A stretch of 35,085 bases of DNA from SIBU01 sp964430335 (GCA_964430335.1 CAYSEN010000009.1:1-35085), one strand, 5' to 3'. Numbered from the stretch's first letter, positions 23,422 through 30,839 are shown. The notes: generated by a model not told the origin, from the sequence alone. Numbers and translations are program-made.

Positions 23422-23691
23422 ATGAGCACTGACAGAGAAATACCGGTAGAACTCACCGACCAGGAGAGAGTGGTGTTACAAGTGTTCGTGGGTGGCAAAC
23501 CGAGAAAAGAAATTGCCAATCAACTTGGTTTGACGATATCAGAGGTCAACAGACACGTTCGTAGAGTACTTACGAAAATACGGACAGCATACGAAACAAG
23601 CGGTATGACATCCGCCAAAGTCATGATGCTGTTCGCGTTTACGAACGGACTGGTACCACCTCTGGAATTAAAGTCCAAAACAGCCAAATAA
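23422..23691 (+). CDS. Stand-alone LuxR/GerE-type HTH protein, one domain
   Basis: 89 residues, almost all a GerE-type tetrahelical DNA-binding domain: LTDQERVVLQVFVGGKPRKEIANQLGLTISEVNRHVRRVLTKI (scaffold plus turn and recognition helix), ending in the final helix SAKVMMLFAFTNGLVPP (equivalent to the A...A...GL end of LuxR domains). No receiver or ligand-binding domain. First of three related genes in a row; the other two have two such domains. A weak -10 (TATATA, 23410-23415) would make it leaderless, and the region between it and rpiB is a divergent promoter. Its stop codon lies in the loop of its own terminator. Confidence 0.8.
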   Translation: MSTDREIPVELTDQERVVLQVFVGGKPRKEIANQLGLTISEVNRHVRRVLTKIRTAYETSGMTSAKVMMLFAFTNGLVPPLELKSKTAK

Positions 23692-23708
23692 AATGACGGC
23701 TGTTTTTT
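23677..23708 (+). terminator. Terminator of the first HTH gene
   Basis: AAAACAGCC pairs with GGCTGTTTT, T6 follows. The stop codon (23689-23691) is in the loop. Confidence 0.65.
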
Positions 23709-23760
23709 ATTGCAATTTTAGTCGGTTTTTTGTAGCTTATTTCATAGTACAAACGCACAA
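23701..23760 (+). repeat. 60-bp leader repeat, copy 1 (before the second HTH gene)
   Basis: Begins in the T run of the previous terminator and ends at the ATG. Its first 35 bp match copy 2 (24304-24363) at 34 of 35 positions (shared TTTTTTATTGCAATTTTAGT), and total length to the ATG is exactly 60 in both. A TTGCAA with TAGCTT 17 nt on, or TACAAA 7 nt before the ATG, may be the promoter. Confidence 0.75.
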
Positions 23761-24282
23761 ATGAACACAAAATTATCAAGCAGAGAGTTGGAGGTGGCCA
23801 AAATACTCGGTCAAGGCCATCAAGTGGGTATCGTTGCGAGCATGCTCGGTTTGTCTCGCTACACAGTCAATACTCACGTAACCCAAGCCTTCGAGAAGGT
23901 CAAAGCACACCTTATTCCGGGCACGGCCCCAGATTTGCCAGAGAAGGGCCATCGTCCCAAAATAGTCCTGGTCTACAGGTACGCCTGGAACGAGGAGCGG
24001 CCCAAAGCTATCTTTGCTGACAAAAAGCACGAGGTGCTGAGCGACAGGGAAAGTGAAGTGGCGACACTCCTCGCCTCAGGATACTCGGCCCGTCAGGTCG
24101 CTCGGAGAATGGGTATCACCACATACACGGTAAACGCCCACATACAATCGGCGAGTCTAAAACTGGGCGAGTCTTTGGACGATAATTCGGCAATCGGTGC
24201 ACATAGTCGAATCTACATTCTCGTCAGGTACGCCTTCGACCGAGGCTTGGCCAAAGAAATTTTTAAGAACCCAACTCCCTAG
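23761..24282 (+). CDS. Tandem double LuxR/GerE-type HTH protein
   Basis: 173 residues made of two GerE modules. Module 1 (about 4-88) is LSSRELEVAKILGQGHQVGIVASMLGLSRYTVNTHV and, after an insert with prolines, ends IVLVYRYAWNEERPKAIF. Module 2 (about 93-170) is LSDRESEVATLLASGYSARQVARRMGITTYTVNAHI and ends IYILVRYAFDRGLAKEIF. Each has both HTH helices and the last helix, so one chain could contact two half-sites without dimerising. No sensor domain is present. Function is inferred to be DNA binding. G+C and codon choice are richer than in flanking genes. Starts directly after a repeated 60-bp leader. Confidence 0.75.
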   Translation: MNTKLSSRELEVAKILGQGHQVGIVASMLGLSRYTVNTHVTQAFEKVKAHLIPGTAPDLPEKGHRPKIVLVYRYAWNEERPKAIFADKKHEVLSDRESEVATLLASGYSARQVARRMGITTYTVNAHIQSASLKLGESLDDNSAIGAHSRIYILVRYAFDRGLAKEIFKNPTP

Positions 24283-24287
24283 ATCCG

Positions 24288-24311
24288 CACTCTCACTCGA
24301 GAGTGTTTTTT
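24288..24311 (+). terminator. Terminator of the second HTH gene
   Basis: CACTCTC-ACTC-GAGAGTG followed by T6, 5 nt after the stop codon. Confidence 0.8.
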
Positions 24312-24363
24312 ATTGCAATTTTAGTTGGTTTTTTGTAGCCTGTTGCTCAGTACACATTTTGTT
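24304..24363 (+). repeat. 60-bp leader repeat, copy 2 (before the third HTH gene)
   Basis: See copy 1 at 23701-23760. The downstream 25 bp are less conserved, but AGTACA is kept at the same distance from the ATG. Confidence 0.75.
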
Positions 24364-24869
24364 ATGCGAGAAATCTGTCTTACCGAGAGACAATCCGAAA
24401 TCTGTCATTTGTTGGGTTCTGGCCTGACCGTCAAGGAAGTGGCGGAGGGAATGAGGATTTCGAAAAACACGGTCCAGAACCACGTGAGGTACGCACTTAG
24501 AACATTAAGAATTCACCTTTCACACGAGATGGGTGCAAAAGTACAGCAACTCAGGGTTCCACTCTTATGGAGATATGCCTGGGACATAGAGCTCGTCGCA
24601 AAGGTATTCTCTGGCAAAAATGTGCTCAGTGAAAAGCACACGAAGCTTGCGGTTGCCCTTGCAAGTGGCCGGTTTATGAAGTTCGTCGCTTCTGAGCTAG
24701 GTATTACCGTATATCAGGCTCAGGGTCGACTACAGGAAGCCGAAAAAAGATTCGTCCCATCTTGTGGGAAATCAACAGGAAGTCCCGTGGACTGAAGATA
24801 GGTGGCACACGCACCTACATTGTGTCCAAATACGTCTACGACCTAGGGCTCGTTCAAAGGATTTTCTGA
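24364..24869 (+). CDS. Third double GerE-type HTH protein, frameshifted at an A6 run
   Basis: From ATG 24364 the frame encodes module 1 (LTERQSEICHLLGSGLTVKEVAEGMRISKNTVQNHVRYAL, ending VPLLWRYAWDIELVAKVF) and most of module 2 (LSEKHTKLAVALASGRFMKFVASELGITVYQAQGRLQEAEK). It then stops at 24795 with an unrelated tail. Shifting back one base at the A6 run (24743-24748) continues KIRPILWEINRKSRG and ends RTYIVSKYVYDLGLVQRIF with stop at 24867-24869, which matches the end of the paralogue upstream. Either a base was lost (mutation or sequencing error) or the ribosome slips -1. An in-frame ATG further upstream (24325) is in the leader repeat and is rejected. Confidence 0.75.
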
Positions 24870-24885
24870 CACGTCGCCGAAACTC

Positions 24886-24912
24886 ACCCGCTTATTCCTA
24901 GGCGGGTTTTTT
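24886..24912 (+). terminator. Terminator of the third HTH gene
   Basis: ACCCGC, 10-nt loop, GCGGGT and T6. It lies 17 nt after the stop reached by the shifted frame (24869) but about 90 nt after the unshifted stop, which also favours the longer product. Confidence 0.75.
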
Positions 24913-24932
24913 ATTTAAAATCTAAAGTTGAT

Positions 24933-25187
24933 CTAGTAAACTTTTTGAACAGGAACATTGCAGTTAGCCTTAACCCATTCGCTACTGTATTCATTGATTT
25001 CTTTGCGTACTCCATCCATAACATAATATGACGACGGTGCAGATCCCGGCATTTCGTTTACTATTTTTTCATCAGGACATTCTTTTAGTCTGTCTGATGA
25101 TCTGTTTGATGAAATAAAATAATAAAAGAGATACCCCAAAATACCTGCAACTAAAATCGCTACTACTATTTTGAAAGTTTTTTTCAT
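24933..25187 (-). CDS. Small single-pass membrane protein, unknown
   Basis: 84 residues: MKKTFK, a hydrophobic helix at about 7-25 (IVVAILVAGILGYLFYYFI), then a short outward-facing part with two cysteines (Cys38, Cys76). No family recognised. It begins directly (0 nt) after a remnant of a GAPDH 3' end and resembles in layout the membrane gene that follows the real GAPDH gene. Confidence 0.6.
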   Translation of the reverse strand: MKKTFKIVVAILVAGILGYLFYYFISSNRSSDRLKECPDEKIVNEMPGSAPSSYYVMDGVRKEINEYSSEWVKANCNVPVQKVY

Positions 25188-25226
25188 TTATATTAGTTTA
25201 CCTGCTTTCACTACATGTCCCACTAT
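25188..25226 (-). pseudogene. Remnant of a GAPDH 3' end
   Basis: On the minus strand the 13 codons read IVGHVVKAGKLI-stop, against LVRHVIEAGKLI-stop at the end of the intact GAPDH gene (26455-26493). That is 8 of 12 residues and 28 of 39 bases identical. An in-frame stop lies 10 nt upstream, so nothing longer is left. In both places a start codon for a Lys-rich membrane protein follows within 5 nt. Confidence 0.55.
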
Positions 25227-25314
25227 TTCACAATTTTAATAAAACGAGCTGTCTTTCATCGTTCAGATTATATTGCAGATCATGTATATTTTAACAGATA
25301 ATTCACACTCGGTA

Positions 25315-25758
25315 TCAAACCTGCTTTCTTTCGGTAAGAACATACTTTCCATTTTCAATACTGAAATAGTACTTTTTACCAGTACTTATATCATCTACAA
25401 AATAGGGACTATTTCCACTTTGCCAAATTTTTACAAGTCCAGATGAATTTTCATTAACAAAATTCTGAAAATTAATTTTACTTACCTCCTTGAATTTATT
25501 ACCATTTTTTATTAGATAATTTGTACCACCACATCTATAATTCTCAAAAGCGAGTTTATCATCATTCAAGTCTTTAAGCATAGTTGAAAAATCTTCTTGT
25601 GGAGTAACCCCATTATCTATTTTTTTAAAGAATTCAGCACGAGAAAAGTATTGTCCCGAACCGTACCCATCATAACAGGTTACATTATTCCTCAAATAAG
25701 CATAGAAGCTGACTACTAGAATAATTATTACAATTCCACTTATATAATATTTTTTCAC
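25315..25758 (-). CDS. Membrane-anchored protein of unknown function, GTG start
   Basis: 147 residues from a GTG at 25758. A hydrophobic helix (about 6-21) is followed by an extracytoplasmic domain of about 120 residues with two cysteines (Cys28 in VTCYDGYGSG and Cys76 in YRCGGTNYL), possibly a disulfide. Tyr/Asn/Lys-rich, consistent with AT-rich DNA. Not recognised. Just after its stop is ACTCGGTATC (plus strand, 25307-25316), which is repeated after the next membrane gene. Confidence 0.6.
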   Translation of the reverse strand: MKKYYISGIVIIILVVSFYAYLRNNVTCYDGYGSGQYFSRAEFFKKIDNGVTPQEDFSTMLKDLNDDKLAFENYRCGGTNYLIKNGNKFKEVSKINFQNFVNENSSGLVKIWQSGNSPYFVDDISTGKKYYFSIENGKYVLTERKQV

Positions 25759-25897
25759 ATTTTTAAATTATTAAACCTACCTCACTGCTCACCTCTTTAA
25801 AATCCGAGAACTCAGACGCTAAAAGATAGTATGTCAGTGTTCTTATTTCTTATTAAATTACTCTTACTCGGTATCGAAACCACTTAAGAATAGCAAT

Positions 25898-26449
25898 CTA
25901 TTTGGAAAGATTTTCAGCCAGATATTTCTTTAGGAATTTTATCTTCATAAATGGGTTTCTCCACAAAACCCAACTTTGCGGATACTCTGGAGTCACATTT
26001 TGACCATCGATATATATTTTTGTGTCCATATTCAAAGATTTTCTTGGTGTATATCCAGGAAATATTTGATTGAGTGAAACATATCTAACAACCTCTCCCA
26101 TACCGGGTAGAAAGGAACCATCAGTAATTTCAACTAAATGGCCATTTATATTTCCAATCAAAGTATTTAATTTTCCATATGGTATAAAAAAAATCTTATT
26201 CGTGTAGGAGTGTTTAAGAGAATATTTATTAGCTAGAGTATTAAAAGCCCTAATCCTTCCCCTTAGTGTTAAACCTATTACAATATAATGCTGAACTATG
26301 ACAAAAATACTAAAAAAGAATACGGCACCAACAACATACAAGGATTCATTACCAGCAGTAAAAACAATTTTTGATCTAAATAAATAAAAAATTGTACAAA
26401 CTATTGCTATCACCGAAACAATTCCTGCAATTTTATCCGATTTTTTCAT
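25898..26449 (-). CDS. Two-helix membrane protein downstream of GAPDH, unknown
   Basis: 183 residues. Two transmembrane helices at about 8-24 and 38-62 are followed by a 120-residue cytoplasm- or surface-facing domain (YSLKHSYTNKIFFIPYGKLNTLIGNINGHLVEITDG...) of unrecognised fold. It starts 5 nt after the GAPDH stop and may be co-transcribed with it. Function cannot be assigned. Confidence 0.6.
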   Translation of the reverse strand: MKKSDKIAGIVSVIAIVCTIFYLFRSKIVFTAGNESLYVVGAVFFFSIFVIVQHYIVIGLTLRGRIRAFNTLANKYSLKHSYTNKIFFIPYGKLNTLIGNINGHLVEITDGSFLPGMGEVVRYVSLNQIFPGYTPRKSLNMDTKIYIDGQNVTPEYPQSWVLWRNPFMKIKFLKKYLAENLSK

Positions 26450-26454
26450 AGAAT

Positions 26455-27474
26455 TTATATTAACTTCCCCGCTTCAATCACATGTCGAACTAGAGTATGT
26501 GTATACCCCATTTCATTATCGTACCAAGCCATTACCTTTACGAGATTTCCTCCGACGACTCGGGTCATAGTGAGGTCAGCTATTGCTCCCTCAGGTCTTC
26601 CCACAATATCTGTAGAGACAAGTTCTTCGTCAGTTGCATCGTAAATTCCCTTCCATCGTTCAGACTTCGCTGCTTTTCTTAAAACATCATTTACTTCCTC
26701 AACAGTAGTATTTTTCTTTGCAATAAAAGTAATATCTGCAACTGATCCGACTGGTACGGGAACTCTGATTGAAATTCCATCAAACAAACCCTCTAATTTT
26801 GTAAAAGCTTTTGTTACGGCAACAGCTGCACCAGTGCTCGAAGGAATAATATTAAGTGCCGCCGCTCTTCCCTCTCGCAAACCTTTTTTACCAGCAGGCG
26901 CGTCTACTAGTGCTTGAGTAGCAGTGTAAGCGTGAACAGTGTTTAACAGAGCTTTTTCAATTCCAATAGCTTCGTCCAAAATTGCAATAAGCGGACTTGA
27001 GGCGTTTGTGGTACATGAAGCGTTTGAGCTTACAATACATTTACTGAGTTTTTCTTCATTAACTCCCATTAAAACAGTTGCGCCTTCTGGATCAGCGTCT
27101 TTCACTGGAGCGGTAATCACAACTCTTTTCGCGCCCCCTGTAATATGGGCTTTGGCCTTTTCAAAACTTGTGAAAAATCCGGTTGACTCCACTACAACAT
27201 CGACATTTAAGTCCTTCCAAGGTAATTTTGCTGGTTCTTTTTCTGACAAAAATTGTACTTTCTGTCCTTTGACTACTAGACTTCCCGCGTTCACTTTTAC
27301 GTCCAAACCACTTCTGCCATAAACTGAATCGTAGTTTAAAAGGTAGGCCATGTTGTAAATATCACCCAAATCATTTACAGCCACCACTTCCAACTCAGGA
27401 TTTTCCATGGCTGTTTTTAGAAAAGCTCTTCCGATTCTGCCAAGGCCATTTATGCCGACTCGAATTTTTTTCAT
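26455..27474 (-). CDS. gap: Glyceraldehyde-3-phosphate dehydrogenase
   Basis: 339 residues, full length. NAD-binding GINGLGRIGRAFLK (6-20) with an acidic residue in VAVNDLGD, the active-site SSNASCTTNASSPLI with Cys154, the base His181 in VHAYTATQ, and WYDNEMGYTHTLV near the C-terminus. It oxidises glyceraldehyde-3-phosphate to 1,3-bisphosphoglycerate. With aldolase and transketolase in the same window it forms the lower entry to glycolysis. A promoter (TGGTATAAT) lies 30 nt upstream; the 23-nt leader has no Shine-Dalgarno. Confidence 0.95.
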   Translation of the reverse strand: MKKIRVGINGLGRIGRAFLKTAMENPELEVVAVNDLGDIYNMAYLLNYDSVYGRSGLDVKVNAGSLVVKGQKVQFLSEKEPAKLPWKDLNVDVVVESTGFFTSFEKAKAHITGGAKRVVITAPVKDADPEGATVLMGVNEEKLSKCIVSSNASCTTNASSPLIAILDEAIGIEKALLNTVHAYTATQALVDAPAGKKGLREGRAAALNIIPSSTGAAVAVTKAFTKLEGLFDGISIRVPVPVGSVADITFIAKKNTTVEEVNDVLRKAAKSERWKGIYDATDEELVSTDIVGRPEGAIADLTMTRVVGGNLVKVMAWYDNEMGYTHTLVRHVIEAGKLI

Positions 27475-27503
27475 AATTTTAAAAAATAATTATTATTGAG
27501 GAA

Positions 27504-27512
27504 ATTATACCA
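27504..27512 (-). promoter_or_regulatory. Extended -10 promoter of gap
   Basis: TGGTATAAT on the minus strand; expected start near 27497, about 23 nt before the ATG. An AT-only leader follows. Confidence 0.6.
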
Positions 27513-27547
27513 GTAAAATCTCACATAAAATAGCCGTTCGTTATTAT

Positions 27548-27576
27548 TTGCTCTAAAAACATTGACATGTTATAAT
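27548..27576 (+). promoter_or_regulatory. Promoter of the RNase P RNA gene
   Basis: -35 TTGCTC (27548-27553), 17-nt spacer and an extended -10 TGTTATAAT (27568-27576). The expected start near 27583 matches the 5' end of the RNA's P1 helix. Confidence 0.7.
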
Positions 27577-27582
27577 TTGCGT

Positions 27583-27922
27583 GCCTTTGTGTTGAATAGT
27601 TGCTCTTGGTTTTAAACCAAGGGAGGAAAGTCCGAACACTCCCCTGTTTACAGGGAGCAAGGTAGCGGGTAACGCCCGTCCGGAGCAATCCGAGAGGTGC
27701 GAACAGAGACGTTTTTTGGCGAAAGCCAAAGAATTCCGACTTCGGTCGGAAAGCCTTGATAGAAATATCGAGGGTGCAACGACAAAATCCTTACCTGAGT
27801 GCAAGGCCGTGCCTGTCGCAAGACAGGAGTGCCGCCCGAGCCCGCAAGTAATTGCGAGCCCAGACAAATAACTATTCAGTTGCGCAAGCAACGGACAGAA
27901 TTCGGCTTATAGGCACAAAGCA
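27583..27922 (+). ncRNA. rnpB: RNase P RNA (bacterial type A)
   Basis: P1 is closed by CTTTGTG (27585-27591) and CACAAAG (27914-27920). The universal P4 halves are present: GAGGAAAGTCCGAAC near 27622-27636 and ACAGAATTCGGCTTA near 27895-27909. Conserved GGTAGCGGGTAA and the cruciform AGAGGTGCGAACAGAGA are in order between them. Size about 340 nt. It processes tRNA precursors with the RnpA protein. Transcribed alone from its own promoter and closed by a GC-rich terminator 5 nt further on. Confidence 0.95.
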
Positions 27923-27925
27923 AAT

Positions 27926-27960
27926 GAAAGCCGCCGCCCGTAAGGGCGGCGGCTTTCTCT
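27926..27960 (+). terminator. Terminator of rnpB
   Basis: 14-bp stem GAAAGCCGCCGCCC-GTAA-GGGCGGCGGCTTTC, then TCTTT. Confidence 0.85.
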
Positions 27961-27980
27961 TTACACTTAAAATAGTGCTA

Positions 27981-28009
27981 AACTTCTCTCAGTTATTGAG
28001 AAGTTTTTT
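27981..28009 (+). terminator. Terminator-like hairpin immediately before a start codon
   Basis: AACTTCTC, 9-nt loop, GAGAAGTT and T6, ending at the base before ATG 28010. It could end weak read-through, or act as an attenuator or translation-blocking hairpin for the small gene. Confidence 0.5.
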
Positions 28010-28240
28010 ATGGCAGACAATATACCATGCAGACACTGCGGGTACACAGAAACTCTTCATTTACGCCCACAAGATGCTGATGAGCCGGGAATACCAATTG
28101 AAGGGTACCCTGTTAGTCTCGAGGACTGTAACGGTTATGAACCGAGCGACCCAGAACTTGCCAGAAGACTTGCTGAAAGAGCCAACAAGGACGAGCACCT
28201 CAGAGAGATGGCAAGACGTGGTAATGTATTGGGGAGCTAA
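28010..28240 (+). CDS. Small CxxC protein, possibly zinc-binding
   Basis: 76 residues: MADNIPCRHCGYTETLHLRP has a CxxC (Cys7, Cys10) and a His (about 17), and EDCNGYEPSD adds a third Cys near 40, a pattern of short zinc-ribbon proteins. The last 30 residues are charged and helical (ARRLAERANKDEHLREMARRG). Codon use and G+C resemble the GerE genes more than the core genes. The gene lies directly after a terminator-like hairpin and is closed by a strong terminator. Function unknown. Confidence 0.65.
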   Translation: MADNIPCRHCGYTETLHLRPQDADEPGIPIEGYPVSLEDCNGYEPSDPELARRLAERANKDEHLREMARRGNVLGS

Positions 28241-28243
28241 AAC

Positions 28244-28278
28244 AAATCCCCGCGCACCGAAGGTGCGCGGGGATTTTT
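28244..28278 (+). terminator. Terminator of the small CxxC gene
   Basis: 15-bp stem AAATCCCCGCGCACC-GAA-GGTGCGCGGGGATTT and a T tract, 4 nt after the stop. Confidence 0.85.
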
Positions 28279-28338
28279 CTTTTTTTAATGGAAACTCGAG
28301 TGTGATTAAAATTTTTCAGATCCTACCCCAGTACTAAA

Positions 28339-28417
28339 TTTTGCGATTTTTCAAAGAAGTTAGCCCGCTTCGCCCGAAGCGTACACGTTATACGCGCACG
28401 CGGGCTAGTTTGCAAAA
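28339..28417. other. Structured intergenic element, possible small RNA
   Basis: Nested pairing: TTTTGC (28339-28344) with GCAAAA (28412-28417), TAGCCCGC (28361-28368) with GCGGGCTA (28400-28407), and inside GCGTA (28379-28383) with TACGC (28391-28395). GCTTCG/CGAAGC (28367-28380) is an alternative inner hairpin. It is in the 290-bp gap between two terminators, is not a tRNA (no TTC loop), and its strand and function are unknown. Confidence 0.4.
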
Positions 28418-28491
28418 CAAAAACCAATCCTAAATTTTTATAGGAAAGTAATGAACGGCAAAATTAGTACGGGGTTAAGAAAAATATGGTC

Positions 28492-28521
28492 GTCCCGCGC
28501 CCAAATAAACGGGCGCGGGAC
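28492..28521 (-). terminator. Terminator of nrdJ
   Basis: GTCCCGCGCCC, 8-nt loop, GGGCGCGGGAC, 12 nt past the nrdJ stop. On the minus strand a T run follows after 7 nt (ATATTTTTC). Confidence 0.7.
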
Positions 28522-28532
28522 TTCCTATTTTT

Positions 28533-30839
28533 CTAAACCACTTCGCAGACGCCAGCAACACACGCCATCTCCTTCTTCACCTCAGTCTCATCCTGTTTTT
28601 CGTAAGTAATAATTTTTGAGAAGTCTATATGAGAAATTCTCTTTATCATTTCATTGTAGGTCTTCTCGTCGATTGGTTCATAAGGAGCTAGTTGGTAGAC
28701 ATGGTTGTCTCTAGGCAAGAATGAAAGTCCTCCGATAATATCCCAATGAGAGTAAAGCCAATTTGCGACCTCAATCCATTCGTCTTCACCTACAGAAATT
28801 GTGATTGATGGGTTGTGTTCTGTAAAATTCTCTTTCAAGAGTTTCCAGTGTTCCAATTGTTGTATCGCTGTTAGGTCGTCTCTAAAGATTGATCCGCCTG
28901 GAGCCTTAACTGGAAATTCCAGAACATATGTAGTCGCTGAATCGATAGACTGACCAACTTCTGGATGATATGGAACACCTTGATCCTTCAACATCTTAAA
29001 CAAGGCATCGGTAGCAGAAATTCTAATTCTTCTAATGTAGAAAGGAGAATGTCTTGGGTGCATACCTGAAGAACAGTCTACTGTTTGTGACAGGGTTCCA
29101 GATGGTTTTACGCAGGTAATACAGGTGGAAGCGTTGATACCGAACTTTTTAGCATAGATCTGATTGGTCTTAATAGCTTCAGCTTTCAATTTTTGCAAAA
29201 CTTTTGCATCTCTTACGGCTGGACAATCCCATTGACCGGTTATTGAAACTCCTAGCAATCTTTCCTGTTCACAATGTTCTTTCCACTCCTTAGAAAGATA
29301 TGGGAAGTTTGTAAGTGAAGATTGGTATGTTCCTAAAATAGTAGCCAATCGAATCTTTTTTAATAGAGTTTTCTCATCATCTTCTTTTCGTGCCACAACC
29401 TCTGACAAGTTGCAGAATTGTTTGGACTGCAAAATGATTTCTCCGCAAGGATTTGTTCCGATCGATCCAACTATCGTCTTACCGCTCGGATCAAAGTATT
29501 CCTTCAAGACCTCCAATCTCCTTTCTGGCAAAGTCTTAGCTAGCGAACCTCTGTTGAAAATTCCTCTTTCTCCAGAACCGCTATTCATAAGTGCCACCCA
29601 CTCGTTTAGAAAATCGTTATTCGATGGTTTTTGTAGATAAACAGCTGAGTTGTTTGCGAGACTTCTTTGTGGCTCTGTAAGATAGAACTGACCTCTCTTT
29701 GAATCGCGAATATCATTGTCATCCAAATCTGATAGAGAAATCATGGCACTTCTTCGTACGCCTCCTGACACAACGCAATCACCGATCATACAGATGATAT
29801 CGTGAACATCTAGGTTTGTGAGTCTCTTTCCTTGTCTCTTCAAAATCTTCTCTCTTGTGAAAGCTAGAAGTCTTCTTATTGGATCTGGGCCAGAAGACTT
29901 GCCTCCCATAGTTTTAAGTCTGGCTCCAGCTGGTCGTAATTGAGAAAAATCAAATTCAACGTCATTGCCTGAAACCCAAGCGTGAGTTCCCAAAATGAAA
30001 GCGTCGCACCAACCTTCTTTACTGTCATCAATTACGTGGTTTTGTAATTTCTTGCCTGTTTGAAGTTTTATTTGTGGAAACTTTTGGACGTTTTGACTTT
30101 CAACGGACCAGCCGGCTCCAGTTCCACACATTGAAACATACATAATTTCTGCGATGTCGCGGAAGTTTTCAGGAGCGATAAATGAACAGTTGTAGGCACA
30201 AACATTGGTTTTTCTAGCCGCGGCTCCAGCAAATTGTAACAATCTCATTGAAGGCATTGCTTCATGATTTAGAATCCCCTGTCTTAACTCTTCGTATTCG
30301 GAATCCTTCAATTTCTTGCCGGCGTTCTCCTTCATGAAATCTATATATCGCCCGACGGTCTCAATCCAAGTCTCTCTTCTGCCTTCGGCATCAATCCACT
30401 TTGAATACGTTCTATAGTAGACAAACTCACCTAAAGGATTTCGGAAATATTTTTTACTGTCTGAAGCTAACTTTTTAACTCTCTCAGGAACATGAAGACC
30501 TTTTTCTCGTAATTTAGATCTTTTTTCGCGATACAAAATGTATGACTTTGCCGTTTTAACATATTCACTAAGAATCAATTCCTTTTCTACAGAATCCTGA
30601 ATGCCTTCGACTGTTGGAATAAAATTTTTATGCTTTTTAACAATTCTGATCAGATCGGCAAGAACTTTATTCGCCACCAAGCGAGCTTCCTGTTCAGATC
30701 CTTCACCTGTGTGAATCATTGCTTTGTTAATCGCAGTCACAATTCTATCTAGATCAAAAGGCGCAACAGAACCGTCGCGTTTTTGAACGTTCTTGACCCA
30801 AGTTATTTCCTTTTCCACAGACTTCTTATTGGTTGCCAT
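28533..30839 (-). CDS. nrdJ: Adenosylcobalamin-dependent ribonucleotide reductase (class II)
   Basis: 768 residues. An N-terminal ATP-cone (KRDGSVAPFDLDRIVTAINKAM, to about 95) precedes the catalytic barrel. NCSFIAP, the finger-loop IGTNPCGEIILQSKQFCNLSEVV (thiyl Cys of NPCGEI and its partner in FCNL) and the C-terminal redox pair Cys760/Cys765 (CVAGVC) match the monomeric RTPR type. It reduces ribonucleotides to deoxyribonucleotides using adenosylcobalamin. No cobalamin synthesis gene is seen here and reduced genomes usually import it. The 185-bp upstream region has no recognisable riboswitch. Confidence 0.92.
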   Translation of the reverse strand: MATNKKSVEKEITWVKNVQKRDGSVAPFDLDRIVTAINKAMIHTGEGSEQEARLVANKVLADLIRIVKKHKNFIPTVEGIQDSVEKELILSEYVKTAKSYILYREKRSKLREKGLHVPERVKKLASDSKKYFRNPLGEFVYYRTYSKWIDAEGRRETWIETVGRYIDFMKENAGKKLKDSEYEELRQGILNHEAMPSMRLLQFAGAAARKTNVCAYNCSFIAPENFRDIAEIMYVSMCGTGAGWSVESQNVQKFPQIKLQTGKKLQNHVIDDSKEGWCDAFILGTHAWVSGNDVEFDFSQLRPAGARLKTMGGKSSGPDPIRRLLAFTREKILKRQGKRLTNLDVHDIICMIGDCVVSGGVRRSAMISLSDLDDNDIRDSKRGQFYLTEPQRSLANNSAVYLQKPSNNDFLNEWVALMNSGSGERGIFNRGSLAKTLPERRLEVLKEYFDPSGKTIVGSIGTNPCGEIILQSKQFCNLSEVVARKEDDEKTLLKKIRLATILGTYQSSLTNFPYLSKEWKEHCEQERLLGVSITGQWDCPAVRDAKVLQKLKAEAIKTNQIYAKKFGINASTCITCVKPSGTLSQTVDCSSGMHPRHSPFYIRRIRISATDALFKMLKDQGVPYHPEVGQSIDSATTYVLEFPVKAPGGSIFRDDLTAIQQLEHWKLLKENFTEHNPSITISVGEDEWIEVANWLYSHWDIIGGLSFLPRDNHVYQLAPYEPIDEKTYNEMIKRISHIDFSKIITYEKQDETEVKKEMACVAGVCEVV

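Noticed and set aside
25759..25800. Third GAPDH-tail remnant before the 25315 gene
   Set aside because: The reading ...SEVGLII-stop shares too few residues with the GAPDH end to be told from chance.
27553..28337. Open frames over the RNase P RNA and small CxxC gene on both strands
   Set aside because: They overlap rnpB, whose P1 and P4 elements are unmistakable, and have no coding features.
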